From NCBI GenBank assembly GCA_014281115.1, contig JACONQ010000001.1, forward strand, positions 2,666,001 through 2,730,000: a stretch of DNA of 64,000 bases, in the 5' to 3' direction. The position numbers were made by a program, and so were the translations under genes. The notes beneath the pieces are model-generated. The model was not told the origin of the DNA, did no database searches, and saw only the letters and a list, made by a program, of their open reading frames with translations. This DNA comes from Laburnicola sp. R22_1 (taxonomy: Eukaryota; Ascomycota; Dothideomycetes; Pleosporales; Didymosphaeriaceae). Shown piece after piece: positions 34,160 to 46,108 of the stretch (position 1 is the stretch's first letter; each line of letters opens with the position of its first letter).

Positions 34160-35425
34160 ACTAGTCTTTTTTTTAATTACTAAGTAGAGGACTCTACTTT
34201 TTTATTATATTATTTAAGATAAAAGCCTTTATGGTTTTTTTTATAACTAAGAGGTTTCTAATAAAAATATTACAATAATAGCAGTTATCCCTTCTACTAT
34301 TATTAACACAGAAAAGCGTTTTAAGGTAGTATTAATAAAAAGAGATTAGCGCGTTATAAGCGAGCTTGGCGGGCTTAGCGTGTCCACTCTAACTAAAAAA
34401 AATTTATATACAAAACTATGTATAAGGCTATATTACCATACTATAGTTTAGAGTAGGAAAGGTATAAGATAATACTAGCGCTATAACTAGTATAACGCTG
34501 CAACTATTTCCCTCTACTATTATCTCTAAAGATTGCTAAAAGTAATAGCTATTATATTAGTAGGTTTGTGCTACTTATAAGTAATATATGCTAGGTAGAA
34601 GCTTACACACTATAGATACACTAATACTTTATTTTTATATTAAAGTTAACCTTAAGGAGACTTCTACTACTCTATTTCCTACTATTCTCCTAAGCCCTAA
34701 TGCTAAAATTGCAGTTAACGCCGCCTAAAAGTATACTCTAATCTATCTATCTAAAGACACCAGATTTACACTAGAATACTACTCTATCTAAAAGATTATT
34801 AATAGATTAAAGTAGAAGGCATTTCTTACTCTATATAAGGCGGTTCTAGTGTACTAGTTAGGCTAGCAATAGATTAGTAACTATAGGCGCTATAATAGAC
34901 GCGTAAGGCTTCTACCATAGTTTCTTATATTGCTGCGGGTTAGAATAGTAGTAATAAAGGGTAAGGTTAAGAGGTAAAAGAAGATATTTATTAATAAGTT
35001 GCTAGGGGAGAAGAGTGTTATATAGATGCATTAGATCCTTATAGTTATGGCATTAGATAGTAAGCTAGTAAGCGTGTTGTATAAGCGTGCTATATAGCGG
35101 CGCGCGAATATAGCACAATTGCTAATAATAGCGATAATAGAGTTTAGTTTTCTATATACACTTTAAGTGACTTAATAGGTATTAGAGCGCTTATAAATAA
35201 TTAGGGGGCAAGTGCGTAGTTTATAAACTATTCTTATAAACTATTATTATATTAGTAGAGACTAGTAGAGCGTATTTTTAGGCGCTGGACTAGAGCGGCC
35301 TTTCTATCCCAACCTACGCAGGCTCAAATTAAAAAAATGTATTAAACAAGGTAATTAATACTAAATAAACAATGCGACCTAAAAGTCTTTATTATACTAC
35401 CCCTAGATAGTTAATTTAACGCCTT
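34160..35425 (-). repeat. S1 copy split by element k copy 2
   Basis: 34,160-34,232 and 35,381-35,425 together make one S1 unit. The break occurs within AAAAGCCTTTAT, which is duplicated on both sides of element k. Confidence 0.65.
34233..35380 (-). mobile_element. Element k, copy 2 (inverted, 1148 bp)
   Basis: Flanked by a 12-bp direct repeat AAAAGCCTTTAT / AAAAGTCTTTAT (34,221-34,232 and 35,381-35,392), one C/T difference. Plus-strand ends are GGTTTTTTTTATAAC and AAACAATGCGACCT. It matches copies 1 and 3 along its length. On the plus strand segments such as GGCTAGCAATAGATTAG are conserved among copies, hinting at former coding content that I cannot classify. Confidence 0.7.
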
Positions 35426-35572
35426 ATAAACATACTAGTCTTTAATTATTTAATTTAAAAATACTATTTTTATTACGTAATTAGTTAGTAATTAATAAAA
35501 AACTCTTTATTTTACTAGTTATTATATATATTACTATATTTTTATAACTATATTTTTATAACTATATTTTTA

Positions 35573-35668
35573 CACTTTTTTAATTACTAAGCAGAGGGCT
35601 CTACTTTTTTATTATATTATTTAAGATAAAAGCCTTTATTATACTACCTCTAGGTAGTTAATTTAACG
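35573..35668 (-). repeat. S1 short interspersed repeat in H arm 1
   Basis: Begins after CTATATTTTTACACTTTTTT on the plus strand and ends near TTAATTTAACGC. Absent from the matching point of H arm 2. Confidence 0.6.
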
Positions 35669-35726
35669 CTATATATATATTACGTAATATTATTATATAA
35701 AACTATAGTACTAATAAATTATTATA

Positions 35727-36353
35727 GAGAGGTATATTATAGTAGGTATAGACATAAGGCCGTCTAAGTATAGTAGAAGTCTAGATAGTAAATCTACGCT
35801 GTAGTAAGAGACCATAAGCGAGAATTTTAGTCTAGAAATAAGCGAAAACTTAGACTCCTTAGCGAGTTCGAATCTCGTTCTCTTTTCCTCTAGTTTTTAA
35901 ATACCAAAAAACTAATCTTTGTAAATAAGAAAAAAAGTAGCCTAAATAAGCTAGTATCTCTAATAATTAAGAAATTTCTAACTATTTAAGCTAGTCTTAA
36001 CTAAGTTATTAGATTAAACTTATAGGACGGGAAAGCTATTATTAGTAAGTACCTCTAATAATTAAGAAATCTCTAACTAGTTAATAATTAGTCTTAATAA
36101 GTTATTAAGATTTAAACTCATAAGACGAGAAAGTTAATTAAGGCATAATACTATCTTCTAATTTAGAAAAAACTTTATTGGAAATTTTTAATTTACGCTT
36201 TAGATAGACAATAGGCCACTAGTGTTGGGTTTCCCTTAACTTCCTTTAAAGGACTTTTTTACTAGAAGAAAGCGCTCCTTATCTACCTATACAATTTGCC
36301 TATGGCTGTATTTACTTTATAGAAAATTTAGAAGTAATAGAAACGTTAATAAT
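35727..36353 (+). mobile_element. 627-bp SINE-like insertion with 14-bp duplication and tRNA-like part
   Basis: Flanked by a perfect 14-bp direct repeat AATAAATTATTATA (35,713-35,726 and 36,354-36,367); H arm 2 has the site once and lacks the insert. Inside are a tRNA-like segment (35,805-35,889) and a roughly 90-bp tandem duplication (about 35,955-36,140, both halves with TCTAATAATTAAGAAATYTC). The right end is a short AAT-type tail. Long perfect duplication, internal tRNA-like promoter and simple-repeat tail are the classical SINE features. Confidence 0.55.
35805..35889 (+). other. tRNA-like sequence with B-box (decayed)
   Basis: GCGAG-TTCGAAT-CTCGT forms a T-arm with a near-perfect B-box. 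The flanking TAAGAGA and TCTCTTT can pair as an acceptor stem, and a T-run follows. The D-arm/A-box is poor (ATAAGCGAGAAT) and the anticodon arm ambiguous (TAGTCTAGAAA). It resembles a Leu- or Ser-type long-variable-arm tRNA ruined by C-to-T changes. It lies inside the SINE-like insert, so it is taken as the SINE head, not as a functional tRNA gene. Confidence 0.4.
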
Positions 36354-36453
36354 AATAAATTATTATATAAATTTTAAACAAAGTTATAATAATAATAAAG
36401 TAGTTAAAAAGTTATTAAAGTTTAAACTTTTTAAAATAGTGTTCTTTACTAAG

Positions 36454-36671
36454 TGTCAGATTAAAGGGTTTATTAATAAATAAAGTCCATATCTTAATAA
36501 TACGTAATGTTGGTTGTTGTTGTTCTTAAGGGTGTCCTCCCTCTAGAGATCTGCTTGTGCGCTGTTTTGGTTCTTGGCTAATTCTCCATACTATCCCTAT
36601 TTAGGTAGGGGCTGTTTTATCTCTCTCCTGCCACTCACGATAGTTGTTCGGATCACCTATCCAATCTAACA
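36454..36671 (-). repeat. Copia 3' LTR
   Basis: Begins TGTCAGATTAAAGGG and ends CCAATCTAACA on the plus strand, i.e. TG...CA ends once inverted. Less RIP-altered than the other LTR. Confidence 0.9.
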
Positions 36672-39596
36672 CACCTCCTCAGCTTGGCGACCTCGCCTTA
36701 AGCTGTTCACTATTTATTCTTAGGTGATTTAGGATGTCTTAGCATCTACTATTCTTCCTAAGACTTTAATCTTTTGTATTATCGCATCTATTTCTCCTTG
36801 CTCTACAATTATGCGGTCCTTTACGTTTGCCAGTCCTACTTAACTTAGGAACTAGGGCTAGGTCCTAATAGGAAGGGTCTTAGTAAATCCATCAGTAATT
36901 ATATCGCTTAAGGGGGCATATATTACTCTAATTAACTTTCTTTTTGCCTCCTGTTGTAGCCAGTGATTATGGATATCCATATGTCGGAGCTTAGTTATTA
37001 GCTAAGAGATCTCCTTGTTAATTAGCCGAATCGTCTGCTTGTTGTCGCACTAAATAGTAATTACTAGGTCTTTTAGTGTTACTTAAAGTTTATTAAGCAG
37101 CATCCGCGTAAACATAGCTTCCTTAGCTACTTAGGATAGTGCTAGGAGCTCTGCCTTAGTTATTGAAGTAGTAACCGTGTCCTACTTATTGGCTCGCTAG
37201 GCGATAAGACCGCCAAATAGTTTAATTACGTACTCTTGGGAACTCTTTCTATTTATTGTGTTGTCTATAAACAATGCGTTGCTAGCTATAATAAGACTAT
37301 TATCTCCTCTAAACTCTAGGGCGTATGTTTGTGTAGAGTGTAGGTATAAGAGGACGCGGTTAGTTACTTATTAATATGTTAGGCTTAGATTAGTAAGGAA
37401 GTAGGCAAGTTATAAGATAGCGAATATAACGTTAGGGCGTGTATTTACTACTACAAAGAGTAGGGAGCTAATTTTGCGTTAGTACAGGTTAATCTCTCCA
37501 TGTGTTGCGAGGTCTATGCGGCTAGTAAGCTCTATTCGAGCTATTAGGGTATTGTGGCGAAGGTTATAATTAGTTGCGAGTTGGACAATTTTGTCGATAT
37601 ACGCGGCTTGCGATAGCCATATCTTCTGCTAGGTTCGGTCTCTTATCACCTCTATTCTAAGGAACCATCTTAAATCCCCTCCTTCTATTAGGCTATATTT
37701 CTTCTAGAGATCCTTTACGACCTAGTCTGCTAGTGTACGGTTTCGTGGGTGATACGCGAGAATAATATCATCAACGTAGAAGAAGATAAACACCCCTTTT
37801 CGTACCATGCAACATGGTTTGTGTGGAACTACAGAGAAACTAAGCTCTGTGAGGTAGGCGGTGAAGTCCCTTTGCCATAGTAAGGGTGAGATCCGCAGGC
37901 CATACAGCGCCTTTTAAAGCTGAAGTATCGTGCCTGGACGTGCATACCCGCGTGGCATTCGCATATAGATAACACGATCAATCAATACATGTACGAAAGC
38001 GTTGGTCACGTCGTACTGCTTTAGCTCTAGGTTAAACCGAGCAGCAATAGCCATTAGCATCCTAAACGATCTTCCTGTGAGTGTGGCGGCATAGGTCTCT
38101 TGGGCGGTAATATTGTTTTGTTGATTGCCTTAGACAACTAGTCTTACCTTATACTTCTGGAAGTAGTAGTGCTAATTAAGCTTGTAGGTGTATACTTATA
38201 TTAAATCCAGTATCTGGATCCCTTCTTATCTTGCCTAAATAGTAGGCACCTTAGTCTATAACTTCGTTTGTTTGTGGCTATTAAGGTGTTCTTCCTTAGC
38301 TTTCTTAAAGAGTATGTAGAGTGGGTGCGTAGGCTTAAGCCCGTTTAAAGGAGGTGCTAGTAACAGTTCGCTATAATAAGGCTAATAGCCTTTTATTATT
38401 ATGCGTTTAATGCTTATGTTATCTAGTTTCTTCTCCTCTACTTTATAAACGTAACCTGCTTTAGTACTAGCTATAAAGGCTACAGCCTATAGTGTAGTGG
38501 CTTTCGCTTTACTAGGTAAGGAACTAAGTGGAGATTAGAGTCTGTCTAGATTGTGAGAGAGGGGCAACTAGAAATTAACTAGCTTTCCTTCCTCTTTACG
38601 CAGGAGGACTCTCTTAACAGGCTGTATTCCTTTAGGGTGAGGCAGGGCTAGATCTAGCTCCTAATTATCTCTAGCGCTGGGCAGCGAGTTAGGGCACTGC
38701 TCGTATCTATCTAAGCTTATTAGTTGCGCTAATAAGGCTGCTAGTGGTAATATACTTAGCGGCGTTAGGTAGAGTATAACCTTCCTCCCGCGCTTATTGT
38801 ACTGGGGTGTTCCCACTTACTTAGAAGAAGAGTTGTCTGTCGCTTTATCCTTATAGAACCTACTTATAGCATTGTTCTATTGTAATAGTAAAGATAGTAG
38901 CTCTATCGTCCTAATTTAAGTTGCAATTTCTTTAAGAGTACTATGCATAAGATTGTCTATAATGTGTTTTATATCTCTATTAAAGATACTATCTTTATTA
39001 AACACTACGTCGCAGGTGCTAATAACCTTGCCTATTAACAGTATCTATATTCTAAAGATGTTTAAGGAAACGTAACCCACTAAGTATCTAATCTATACCT
39101 TTAGGTCGAGTCTTTATAGACGTCCTTTGCCACGCTTTGTATTATCTGTTATAACAAAGGCCTTGCAACTATATACTCATAGATAGGATTGGTTTAGTTT
39201 GCGTAGGGACGTGACTATTCCATTTTAAAAGGCGACAGCAGTAAAGAACGCTTTATAGGGCGTCTTTTAGCGATTCGAATACTTAGGTGTTTAATTGTAT
39301 AGGTATATAGCGGTTTAAGTTACTTTAGGCCATACTTCCTATAGTAGATTCGCGTCAAGGCGCATTGCACGAGCTTTCTCCTTTACTACACCTCCTAAGC
39401 GTTCAGCTTCGCCGTTTTGGGCTTAGGTATTAGGTGCTAAGGACTCGACTGCTATACCTTGCTCGTCCCTCTACCTCTAGGCTTTGGCTAAGCGAAACGT
39501 CTTATTATTAGTCTTAATAACTTTAACTATAATCCTAAATTAGTTCTTTATAAATATAATAAATGTTTGGAGGGTTTTAATAATTAATCTGGCAGG

Positions 39597-39842
39597 TTAG
39601 TTATCTTTAAAATAGAAACCCCATAGCATACTAGTAACTCTATACATAATTAGCATTTGGCTCTTTTCCTTTGTATTACTCTCTTCTTTGTAATTATGAA
39701 AGTCTAGGGCTATTCGCTCTCCTGGACCTTCTAGGATTATTTGGGGGGTTCTTCTTATCTGTTGCTTAGACTTTGATCTTCCACATGCGTCGCACTTAAC
39801 AGTAGGAATGCCAACAATCTTCACCCCCTTAGAGTGATGCAC
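39597..39842 (-). pseudogene. Copia integrase fragment (longest open piece)
   Basis: 81 codons remain open on the minus strand, including VKCDACGRSKSKQQIRR and PGERIALDFHNY, the junction of the GAG-pre-integrase zinc domain and the integrase core with its first catalytic Asp. Flanking codons continue the same domain, with stops. Confidence 0.85.
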
Positions 39843-41747
39843 GAGGTGCTTAAGTGCCTAAGGTCCTAGGTGTCCTAGTCATTTGTGCCACATCTCACCG
39901 CTCGCTTATTGTCGCGGCTTAATTATGCGTGCTTTAGTTGTTGCAAAGGTTAATTTTGGCTTAGAGACATTGTTGTACTTAACAACCCATTGTCCGTATT
40001 GTTCTTTAAGGAGCGTAACAGCACTATCGTTGTATCGGCGTAGTACGGTAGGGTTTGACTTAGTATCCCACTATAGGCCTTGTTGTTAGAGTACTCTAAA
40101 TAAGACAAGATTATAGTGTAGATCTGGGCAGAAGGCCACATCTCTAAGGTAAAGGCGGCGTGTTAAGCCTGCAGTCTTTACTCTTATATATAGTAAGCCA
40201 TATGCTATAATCTATACATATGAGTTCCCTACCTATAAGAAATCTCCTAGTGTAGGTGGCCAAGTGTTCGTAAATTGTCTAATATCATTTGCTACATAGC
40301 ACGTTATCCCTAAGTTAAGAATAAAGGATTGTTTAAGTAGGTACCTTAACTATTTTGTTATAAAAGAGGCGGCGGCTATCGCAATATTAACCTCTCCAAT
40401 TTGCCTTCTATATAGTCACTCTTCTATAGAAGCTTCTATTGTTAGAGTCGCTAAGTGCAACTTCTTAAGAGCTGGGGTCTTTAATTATAGCCTTTTCACT
40501 AAGCGTATTTCCTCCTAAAGTTTAGTATTATTGCTAATCCTTTCTTAAGCCATTCTCTTAACGCCGTCTCAGGCTCTCTAATTTAGAGGCGCTGACTCTG
40601 GCATTGCATACCAATACTTGTTAAGATTATATAGTCTATTATAAGCCTTATACTTCTGTATTATATAGTTAATTATATTACTATCGCAATAACTACGCTT
40701 TTAATATTGGTTACAACCTTTTCTATAGGTTAGTTTAGTATTAGCATTATTATTAGCTTCTTCTCTAGCGAGGGTTAGTCCTCTAGCTGCGAAGGCTGCT
40801 CTGGACGATTTGCTATTAGCTAGATATATTAGGTTGGCTTATTTTCTAAATTGTAGGAATATGTCGGTGGCCATTACTATAGAATCTGAGAGGCCGTTTT
40901 CCATAAATACGATTGTCTATCCTTGGAAATTCTTTGCTATAGCTTTTACAAAGTCGTTCTTAATAAATTAATTATTTAGGCAGTTAGGTACACTAGTCGC
41001 TTTGGCTTTTGTAACCGCGTAGTCTACTTTAGTAAGCTAGGTATCCCAATAGGCTGTTGTCCTTATTAGTTTAAGGGCTGCTTAGTATTATTCCCTTGCT
41101 TTATTAAGCTTGTCCTCTAATCTCACGCCTATAGTAGCAGCGAGTTTAATTATTTAGCTTTAATATAGTTAGGACGGCTTGCAGCAGTTAGTAAATAGGT
41201 GTAAGAATACTATTATCTAAATAAAGTTAGTAACCTAAGAGAAGTGGATTTGTTCTTATTAATATTTTTTAATCGAGAATCTTATATTCTTTAAAAATAG
41301 ACTTAAAGTCGTCTACGTCTTCTTTATATAAGGTCTTGCCGGCGTTTAAGAGGTTAGACAGTCGAGCCGGTACAAATAGGGGTATCACTGCGTGCTGCCC
41401 GTGATTCGCTCGGTATTAGGTTTAATGTTAGTTTATCGCTGCTATAGCTACTTAATAGCCAACTATTAAGGGCCTAATTAGGACGATAGGTTTGGCGAGT
41501 GACTGGGCCATCTGTTTGGGGTTAATCTTCGACTAGACGTTTAACAACACACACTTCGACTCTAGTTGTGCGATTTACTTAATCTACTAGGTATAGTCTA
41601 TAAGGATTACTGTGGGGTCGCGATTTAGAGTAGTTAATATCTTAATGGATTTTGATTGTTCTGTGCGATGTCGCATCGTTTCAGCTCGAGTTATATCGGC
41701 GTTCTGGTTGTTCTAGTATTTAAGGTAGAGGTAGTAAGACTCTTAAT

Positions 41748-41965
41748 TATTAGATTAAAGGGTTTATTAATAAATAAAGTCTATATCTTAATAATGCGTA
41801 ATATTGGTTGTTGTTGTTCTTAAGGGTGTTCTCCCTCTAGAGGTCTGCTTGTGCACTATTTTGGTTCTTGGCTAATCCTCTATACTATTCCTATTTGGGT
41901 AGGGGCTGTTTTATCTCTCTCCTGCCACTCATAATAGTTATTCGGATTACCTATCCAATCTAACA
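41748..41965 (-). repeat. Copia 5' LTR
   Basis: Same length as its partner; begins TATTAGATTAAAGGG (TG to TA at the very end) and ends CCAATCTAACA. Differences between the LTRs look mostly like C/T or G/A transitions. Confidence 0.9.
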
Positions 41966-42222
41966 CTAAGCTACTAATTTTTGTCTAGTCTAATTCTCTT
42001 AAATAATTATAAAACTATAATTTTTTCTATTTTTAAACCTATAAAATCTAGAATTTAGAGTTAGATAGTAGTTCTATATAACACGCTAGTAATTAATACT
42101 AACGTGTTTATAAGTGAGCGGCGCATATAAGCGAGCGGCGCACCCTACTAAGTCTCTTAGCCTTTTGCAGCGTATAAATTCACAACGCATTAATATTCTA
42201 TTAATATAATAGCTATCCTAAA

Positions 42223-42512
42223 TTAAGCAGTACCTAGAGAAGCCTTCTTGTACGTATGTGAGTTGTGTCCAGGCTCCCTGTAGCGCGTGCAGCGCGCTGA
42301 AGCCTGCCGGCTCGCACCTAACTGCGCCTGGCTATACCGCGTTTCTCCCTCTAGTTGCTGCTTAACAGCCTTTTGAGCAATAATTTCCTCTCCCTCTGCC
42401 TTTGATAGGGTGCCTCGCTTCTGGATCCGCTTCTTTTTGCGCTGTTTACGCGTTATAGCTGCCTTATTTGCTCTCTGTAGACTAGCTATCTTATCGCGCA
42501 TAAGCACTAAGC
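42223..42512 (-). pseudogene. Fot-B transposase C-terminal fragment
   Basis: Open minus-strand piece SLVLMRDKIASLQRANKAAI, a Lys/Arg-rich coiled segment, and a degenerate zinc knuckle ending HNSHTYKKASLGTA. The open frame appears to extend upstream to 42,576, but those extra codons are the Fot-C terminal repeat and not transposase. Across the Fot-C insertion the frame resumes with two TAA codons, presumably former CAA. Confidence 0.8.
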
Positions 42513-42514
42513 TA

Positions 42515-44294
42515 GCGCATATAGTCGCCGCCCACATAGGGTTGCCGCCCACCCCGCCAAAACGCGACACCTGCACAAAACCCGCGATATCTTAGCAACG
42601 CTAATTATAATTGCCATTAACTACACATAGATTTAAGCGCTGTAGCGGCTATAGCTATAGTAGCTGTTTCTAAAGTGCTTAATATAGTAAATATATATAG
42701 TTTAGCTGCTAAAGCCTTAGCTGCGCACATAGCCTCCCTGATACTCTCTACTTCTGCTAAGCGTTAATTCGGGTCTACTTGAACGCGCTTACGCTGACGC
42801 TGAGAGGTAGATATCTCTAGCTGCTGCTCAAGTTGTCTTTTCTCTGCTTCTAGGCCTGTAGCTCTAGCATTTGCAGCTGCTAGAGCCTTACCTGCTTTCT
42901 GTAGGAGTAGCTGGGTTGTACGACCTAGATTCTCGACACTCTGGACGCTGTGCTGCGCTATATAGAGATCGCGAGGGCCCTAAGGAGTAGAGAGGAAGCT
43001 CTGGAGCTGCTGCTAAGGCTGCTGCTAACGAGTAGGCGTAGTAGGCCTTTGAGAGACCTGCGACGAGCTGAGCACGTGATTGATGTTGAATGGGTAGATA
43101 CTAGATGCCTGCTAGCTAGCTCGAATTACACGCTCTGTGAAGCCTTCCTCCCTAGCTTAGTGATAGCAGGTGATAAAGCGCTTCTTCTTAATAGGCGCAG
43201 CGTTGTTAAGTGATGCGAGCTCCTGGATCTGACGCCTGTAGCTAGACTTAATTATAGAGAAAGGAGCGAGATCTAGAGGCTGTAGGACGTGTGAGGTGTG
43301 CGCAGGTAGATATAGGAGCTGTATATAATGCAGCCTATAGAGCTATAGGAAGTCTATATTAATATGGCTGCCGTGACTATTGAGGATAAGAAGGCGGTAC
43401 TGGCCATTACCTACAGCCGTCTTAGGTATGAATATACGCTGTAGCTACTTAACACCTATTGCTTTCGATGTCTATCTGTTCTTAGAGGTTGTATAGAGCT
43501 AGCTAGGCACAGATTTGGCTAGGAACTAGGTAGTCTGTAGGCTCTGGCCTTTGAAGATGACTGCGCAGCGTAGTTTCTGCCCTGTTGCTGATACGCACTT
43601 AATTATAGAGACCTACTCGCAATTTTCTAGAGACCGAATGTAAGCCTTCTTTTTCTGACTACTAGAGAGTACTCTAGTGTTTGTATATACTCCTAGAGTC
43701 ACGCTAGTCTTATTTATATTATAGGTATTCTCTACCTATATATTAAGCCGCTGTTAAGTCTGCTTATAGAGCTCTAGGAACGCGCGTAGCTGCTCTAGTG
43801 TTGCTACATTAGCTCTTTAAGCCTCTAGCTTTCTGCCAACTATAGAGGCAACGCGTGGCTGGCGCCTAAGGAAGTGTGAGAGCCAGAGCTTGCCAATAGG
43901 CTAGTTGTCGCTATTTATACGCAGAGTTCGATTCGCTATTTCTTAAGCGCGAGCGTGCGAGGGAGGGCAGGCGCGTGCGTCTTCTTTAAGGATCTAGTCT
44001 ACTAGGAAGTCCTCCTGCGTAGGAGTTAATCTCTGCTAGTGTTAATGGCAAATCGCGCTATTTGTCGCACTACCTAGTTGGCCTTAGAGGGTAGATTAAG
44101 GGATGTTATATGCCTTCGCTACAGCGCGTAGGCTTGGATAAAGGCTAGCGTTAAAATCGCTAATAGCTAATTATATAGCTTCTTCGCGGGGGTCTATATT
44201 AATGAGTGTTGTGGAGAGATATCGCGTGTTTTGTGCAGGTGTCGCGTTTTAGTGGGGTGGGCGGCAACCCTATGTAGGCGGCGACTATATGCGC
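42515..44294 (-). mobile_element. Fot-C: pogo-like element (1780 bp) nested in Fot-B
   Basis: TA duplication (42,513-42,514; 44,295-44,296) and 77-bp terminal inverted repeats beginning GCGCATATAGTCGCCGCC and ending CGCGATATC, with four or five mismatches. Minus-strand transposase remnants include CVSATGQKLRCAVIFKGQSL near 43,560-43,620. It belongs to a different subfamily from Fot-B. It is moderately RIP-altered, with longer open stretches (for example 42,950-43,213 plus strand, not coding). Confidence 0.9.
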
Positions 44295-45754
44295 TAGCTT
44301 ATTAAATGCGCCATTCTCTTAGCCCCTTTTATAAGCCGATTAAGCGACTAGATAACTAATATAAGAGAGGATTCTTGATGCCTTTAGATCTGCTCACAAA
44401 CTAGAGTTAACTAAGCGCCTAGCTTGCGCGCGTTGCTTAGTGTTGCAGACTCCTATAGGGCCTCTGGTAGGGCTGCTGGCAACGGCGTACGAAGCTTCAC
44501 ATCAAGCTTTGATATTACTGCCTCTGGATTGTGTGGGACTAGCCTAGCGCCTTAAAAGCTTGCGCAGATATTCTTCTTTGTAATTAACTAGTTGTAGACG
44601 GCGCGAAAGACTAGTAGGAACTTAAGCTTAGTGATATGGTTAATATGATTGCGTATTAGGCCCTTAACCTAGCGCCCATACGCCCGCTTTAATGGCGAGA
44701 AACAGCCCACGTTAAGTAGCTGTAGGAGGTGTGACGAATGTGGTGGCATGCATAGGGTATAGATCTTATTCTCCCTATAGATCTTCTGGAATTCGAGCGA
44801 GTTGTGGCTCTTATGGCTATTAAGTATTAGGAGCTAACGCGCGCCTACTCTACGCTCTACTGTATACTTAATAAAATACTATAGCTAGGCAACACTAAGC
44901 TTGTTTGTAGTCTAGCCATTATTGCTAAGACTAATAGCCTAGTTACCTAGTATATCGTTGCCCTTGTACTAGGCAGAGAGGTAGTACTGGCCAGCAAAGA
45001 TAATAAAGGGCAGGATTGCCCACCTAGCAACATTAATTCTGTGGATCGCCGTTACCCACTCGCGATTGCCTAGCTGGATCGCTTTTGGCTAGCCACGCCT
45101 CTCTAAGCCAGTAACAACTAGCTAGGAGGATATTTTATTTATTAGAAAGCCAGTCTTGTTAAAGTTAAAGGTGTTCTTATTATAGATACTGTAGGTGGCC
45201 TTTGTGTGTGCTACTAGCTTAAACCAGGCCTATATAGCTGTTGGGTCCTCGCAGAGGGCTCGCTGTTGATTGTAGGATTAATTAAATCGCGTTATAAGGC
45301 TGTCTGTTCGCTTAACAAAGTTTCTAGGCCATAGCTAGCCAACGTAGCCTGCGCTACGCTTAGTAAGCAGCTTATTCGCCATATCTTGTACAGCACCTAG
45401 AGTGAGCGCAAATCCTCGCGAATCTAGGTCAAGTATGTGCTTAACAATCACCTCCTCTTCTAGCTTAGTAAGCTTCTTTAATTTAGGCTCACAGTCGCGT
45501 CGCGCAGTGATTCCTGCGCGTTAGCGCTAGAGCGTAGTTTTAGAGATGCTGTACAGCGCGTTGTCTACTCTAAATTTAATTCTATTTAATAGCTAGTAGC
45601 TAGAAAGATATTTGCGCGTTGTCTACTCTAAATTTAATTCTAGTGCGCCGCTCGCTTATATGCGCCGCTTACTTATAAACACGTTATTATATTAACTAGT
45701 AATTACTATCTAGTAAAAGACTTTAACTTTACACTTTAAAATTTTTTATAATTA

Positions 45755-45873
45755 CTACCTTTTTTACGCTCTTTTTAATTACTAAGCAGGAGGCTCTGCT
45801 TTTTTTATTATGTTATTTAAGATAAAAGCCTTTGTCGTACTACCCCTAGGTAGTTAATATAACGCCACACACA
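45755..45873 (-). repeat. S1 short interspersed repeat
   Basis: Well-preserved unit, ending AACGCCACACACAT on the plus strand. Sits in H arm 1; missing from H arm 2 at the same point. Confidence 0.65.
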
Positions 45874-46002
45874 TACTTTAAAAAATTCTAATTTTTTAAA
45901 GCTTACTAAGCAGCTTATTAAGTAGGTTATTAAGCTTTTTTTAAATTTTAACTAATTAAAGAGCTTTATTTACTAATTAATTAGCATTTTATAAGTAGCA
46001 TT

Positions 46003-46108
46003 ACGCTTTTTTTAATTACTAAGTAGGGAGCTCTCCTTTTTATTATTATATTATTTAAGATAAAAGTCTTTATTATCCTACTTCTAGATAGATTTAATTA
46101 ACGCTATA
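46003..46108 (-). repeat. S1 short interspersed repeat
   Basis: Plus strand: ACGCTTTTTTTAATTACTAA to TTAATTAACGC. More diverged than the neighbour 140 bp upstream. Confidence 0.6.

Larger units (their letters stand above)
36454..41965 (-). mobile_element. Ty1/copia LTR retrotransposon, 5.5 kb, RIP-mutated
   Basis: Two 218-bp LTRs (36,454-36,671 and 41,748-41,965) and a 5-bp duplication CTAAG (36,449-36,453; 41,966-41,970). Internal coding is on the minus strand. Integrase with its pre-integrase zinc region is near 39,600-39,850 (CDACGRSKSKQQ, PGERIALDFHN). RT lies around 37,600-38,700, and RNase H around 36,800-37,300 (GGLIAWRANK ... SITKAELLALS ... CDNKQTIRLI). Integrase preceding RT makes it copia, not gypsy. 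A purine tract GAGGAGGTG abuts the 3' LTR (left one). H arm 2 at about 57,690 shows the empty site, with a single CTAAG. Confidence 0.93.
42102..45684 (-). mobile_element. Fot-B: pogo/Fot-type element, itself carrying Fot-C
   Basis: TA duplication at 42,100-42,101 and 45,685-45,686. Terminal inverted repeats of about 45 bp start ACGTGTTTATAAGT and contain the repeated GAGCGGCGCATATAAGCGAG. With Fot-C set aside it is about 1.8 kb. Minus-strand transposase pieces: a core near 44,950-45,070 (IQLGNREWVTAI, PFIIFAGQYYLSA), then after Fot-C the C-terminal part 42,512-42,223 with a coiled basic region and a CCHC knuckle (CTRYREPGHNSHTYKK, one Cys lost). A 29-bp unit (GCGCGTTGTCTACTC...) is present twice, 58 bp apart, at 45,556 and 45,614. 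Confidence 0.9.

Noticed and set aside
35805..35889. Functional tRNA gene
   Set aside because: B-box is good but A-box and anticodon arm are degraded, and it lies inside a duplicated-flank insertion; treated as a SINE-type remnant.
42513..42576. First 21 codons of the open frame at 42,223-42,576
   Set aside because: They are translated from the Fot-C terminal inverted repeat and not from a gene.
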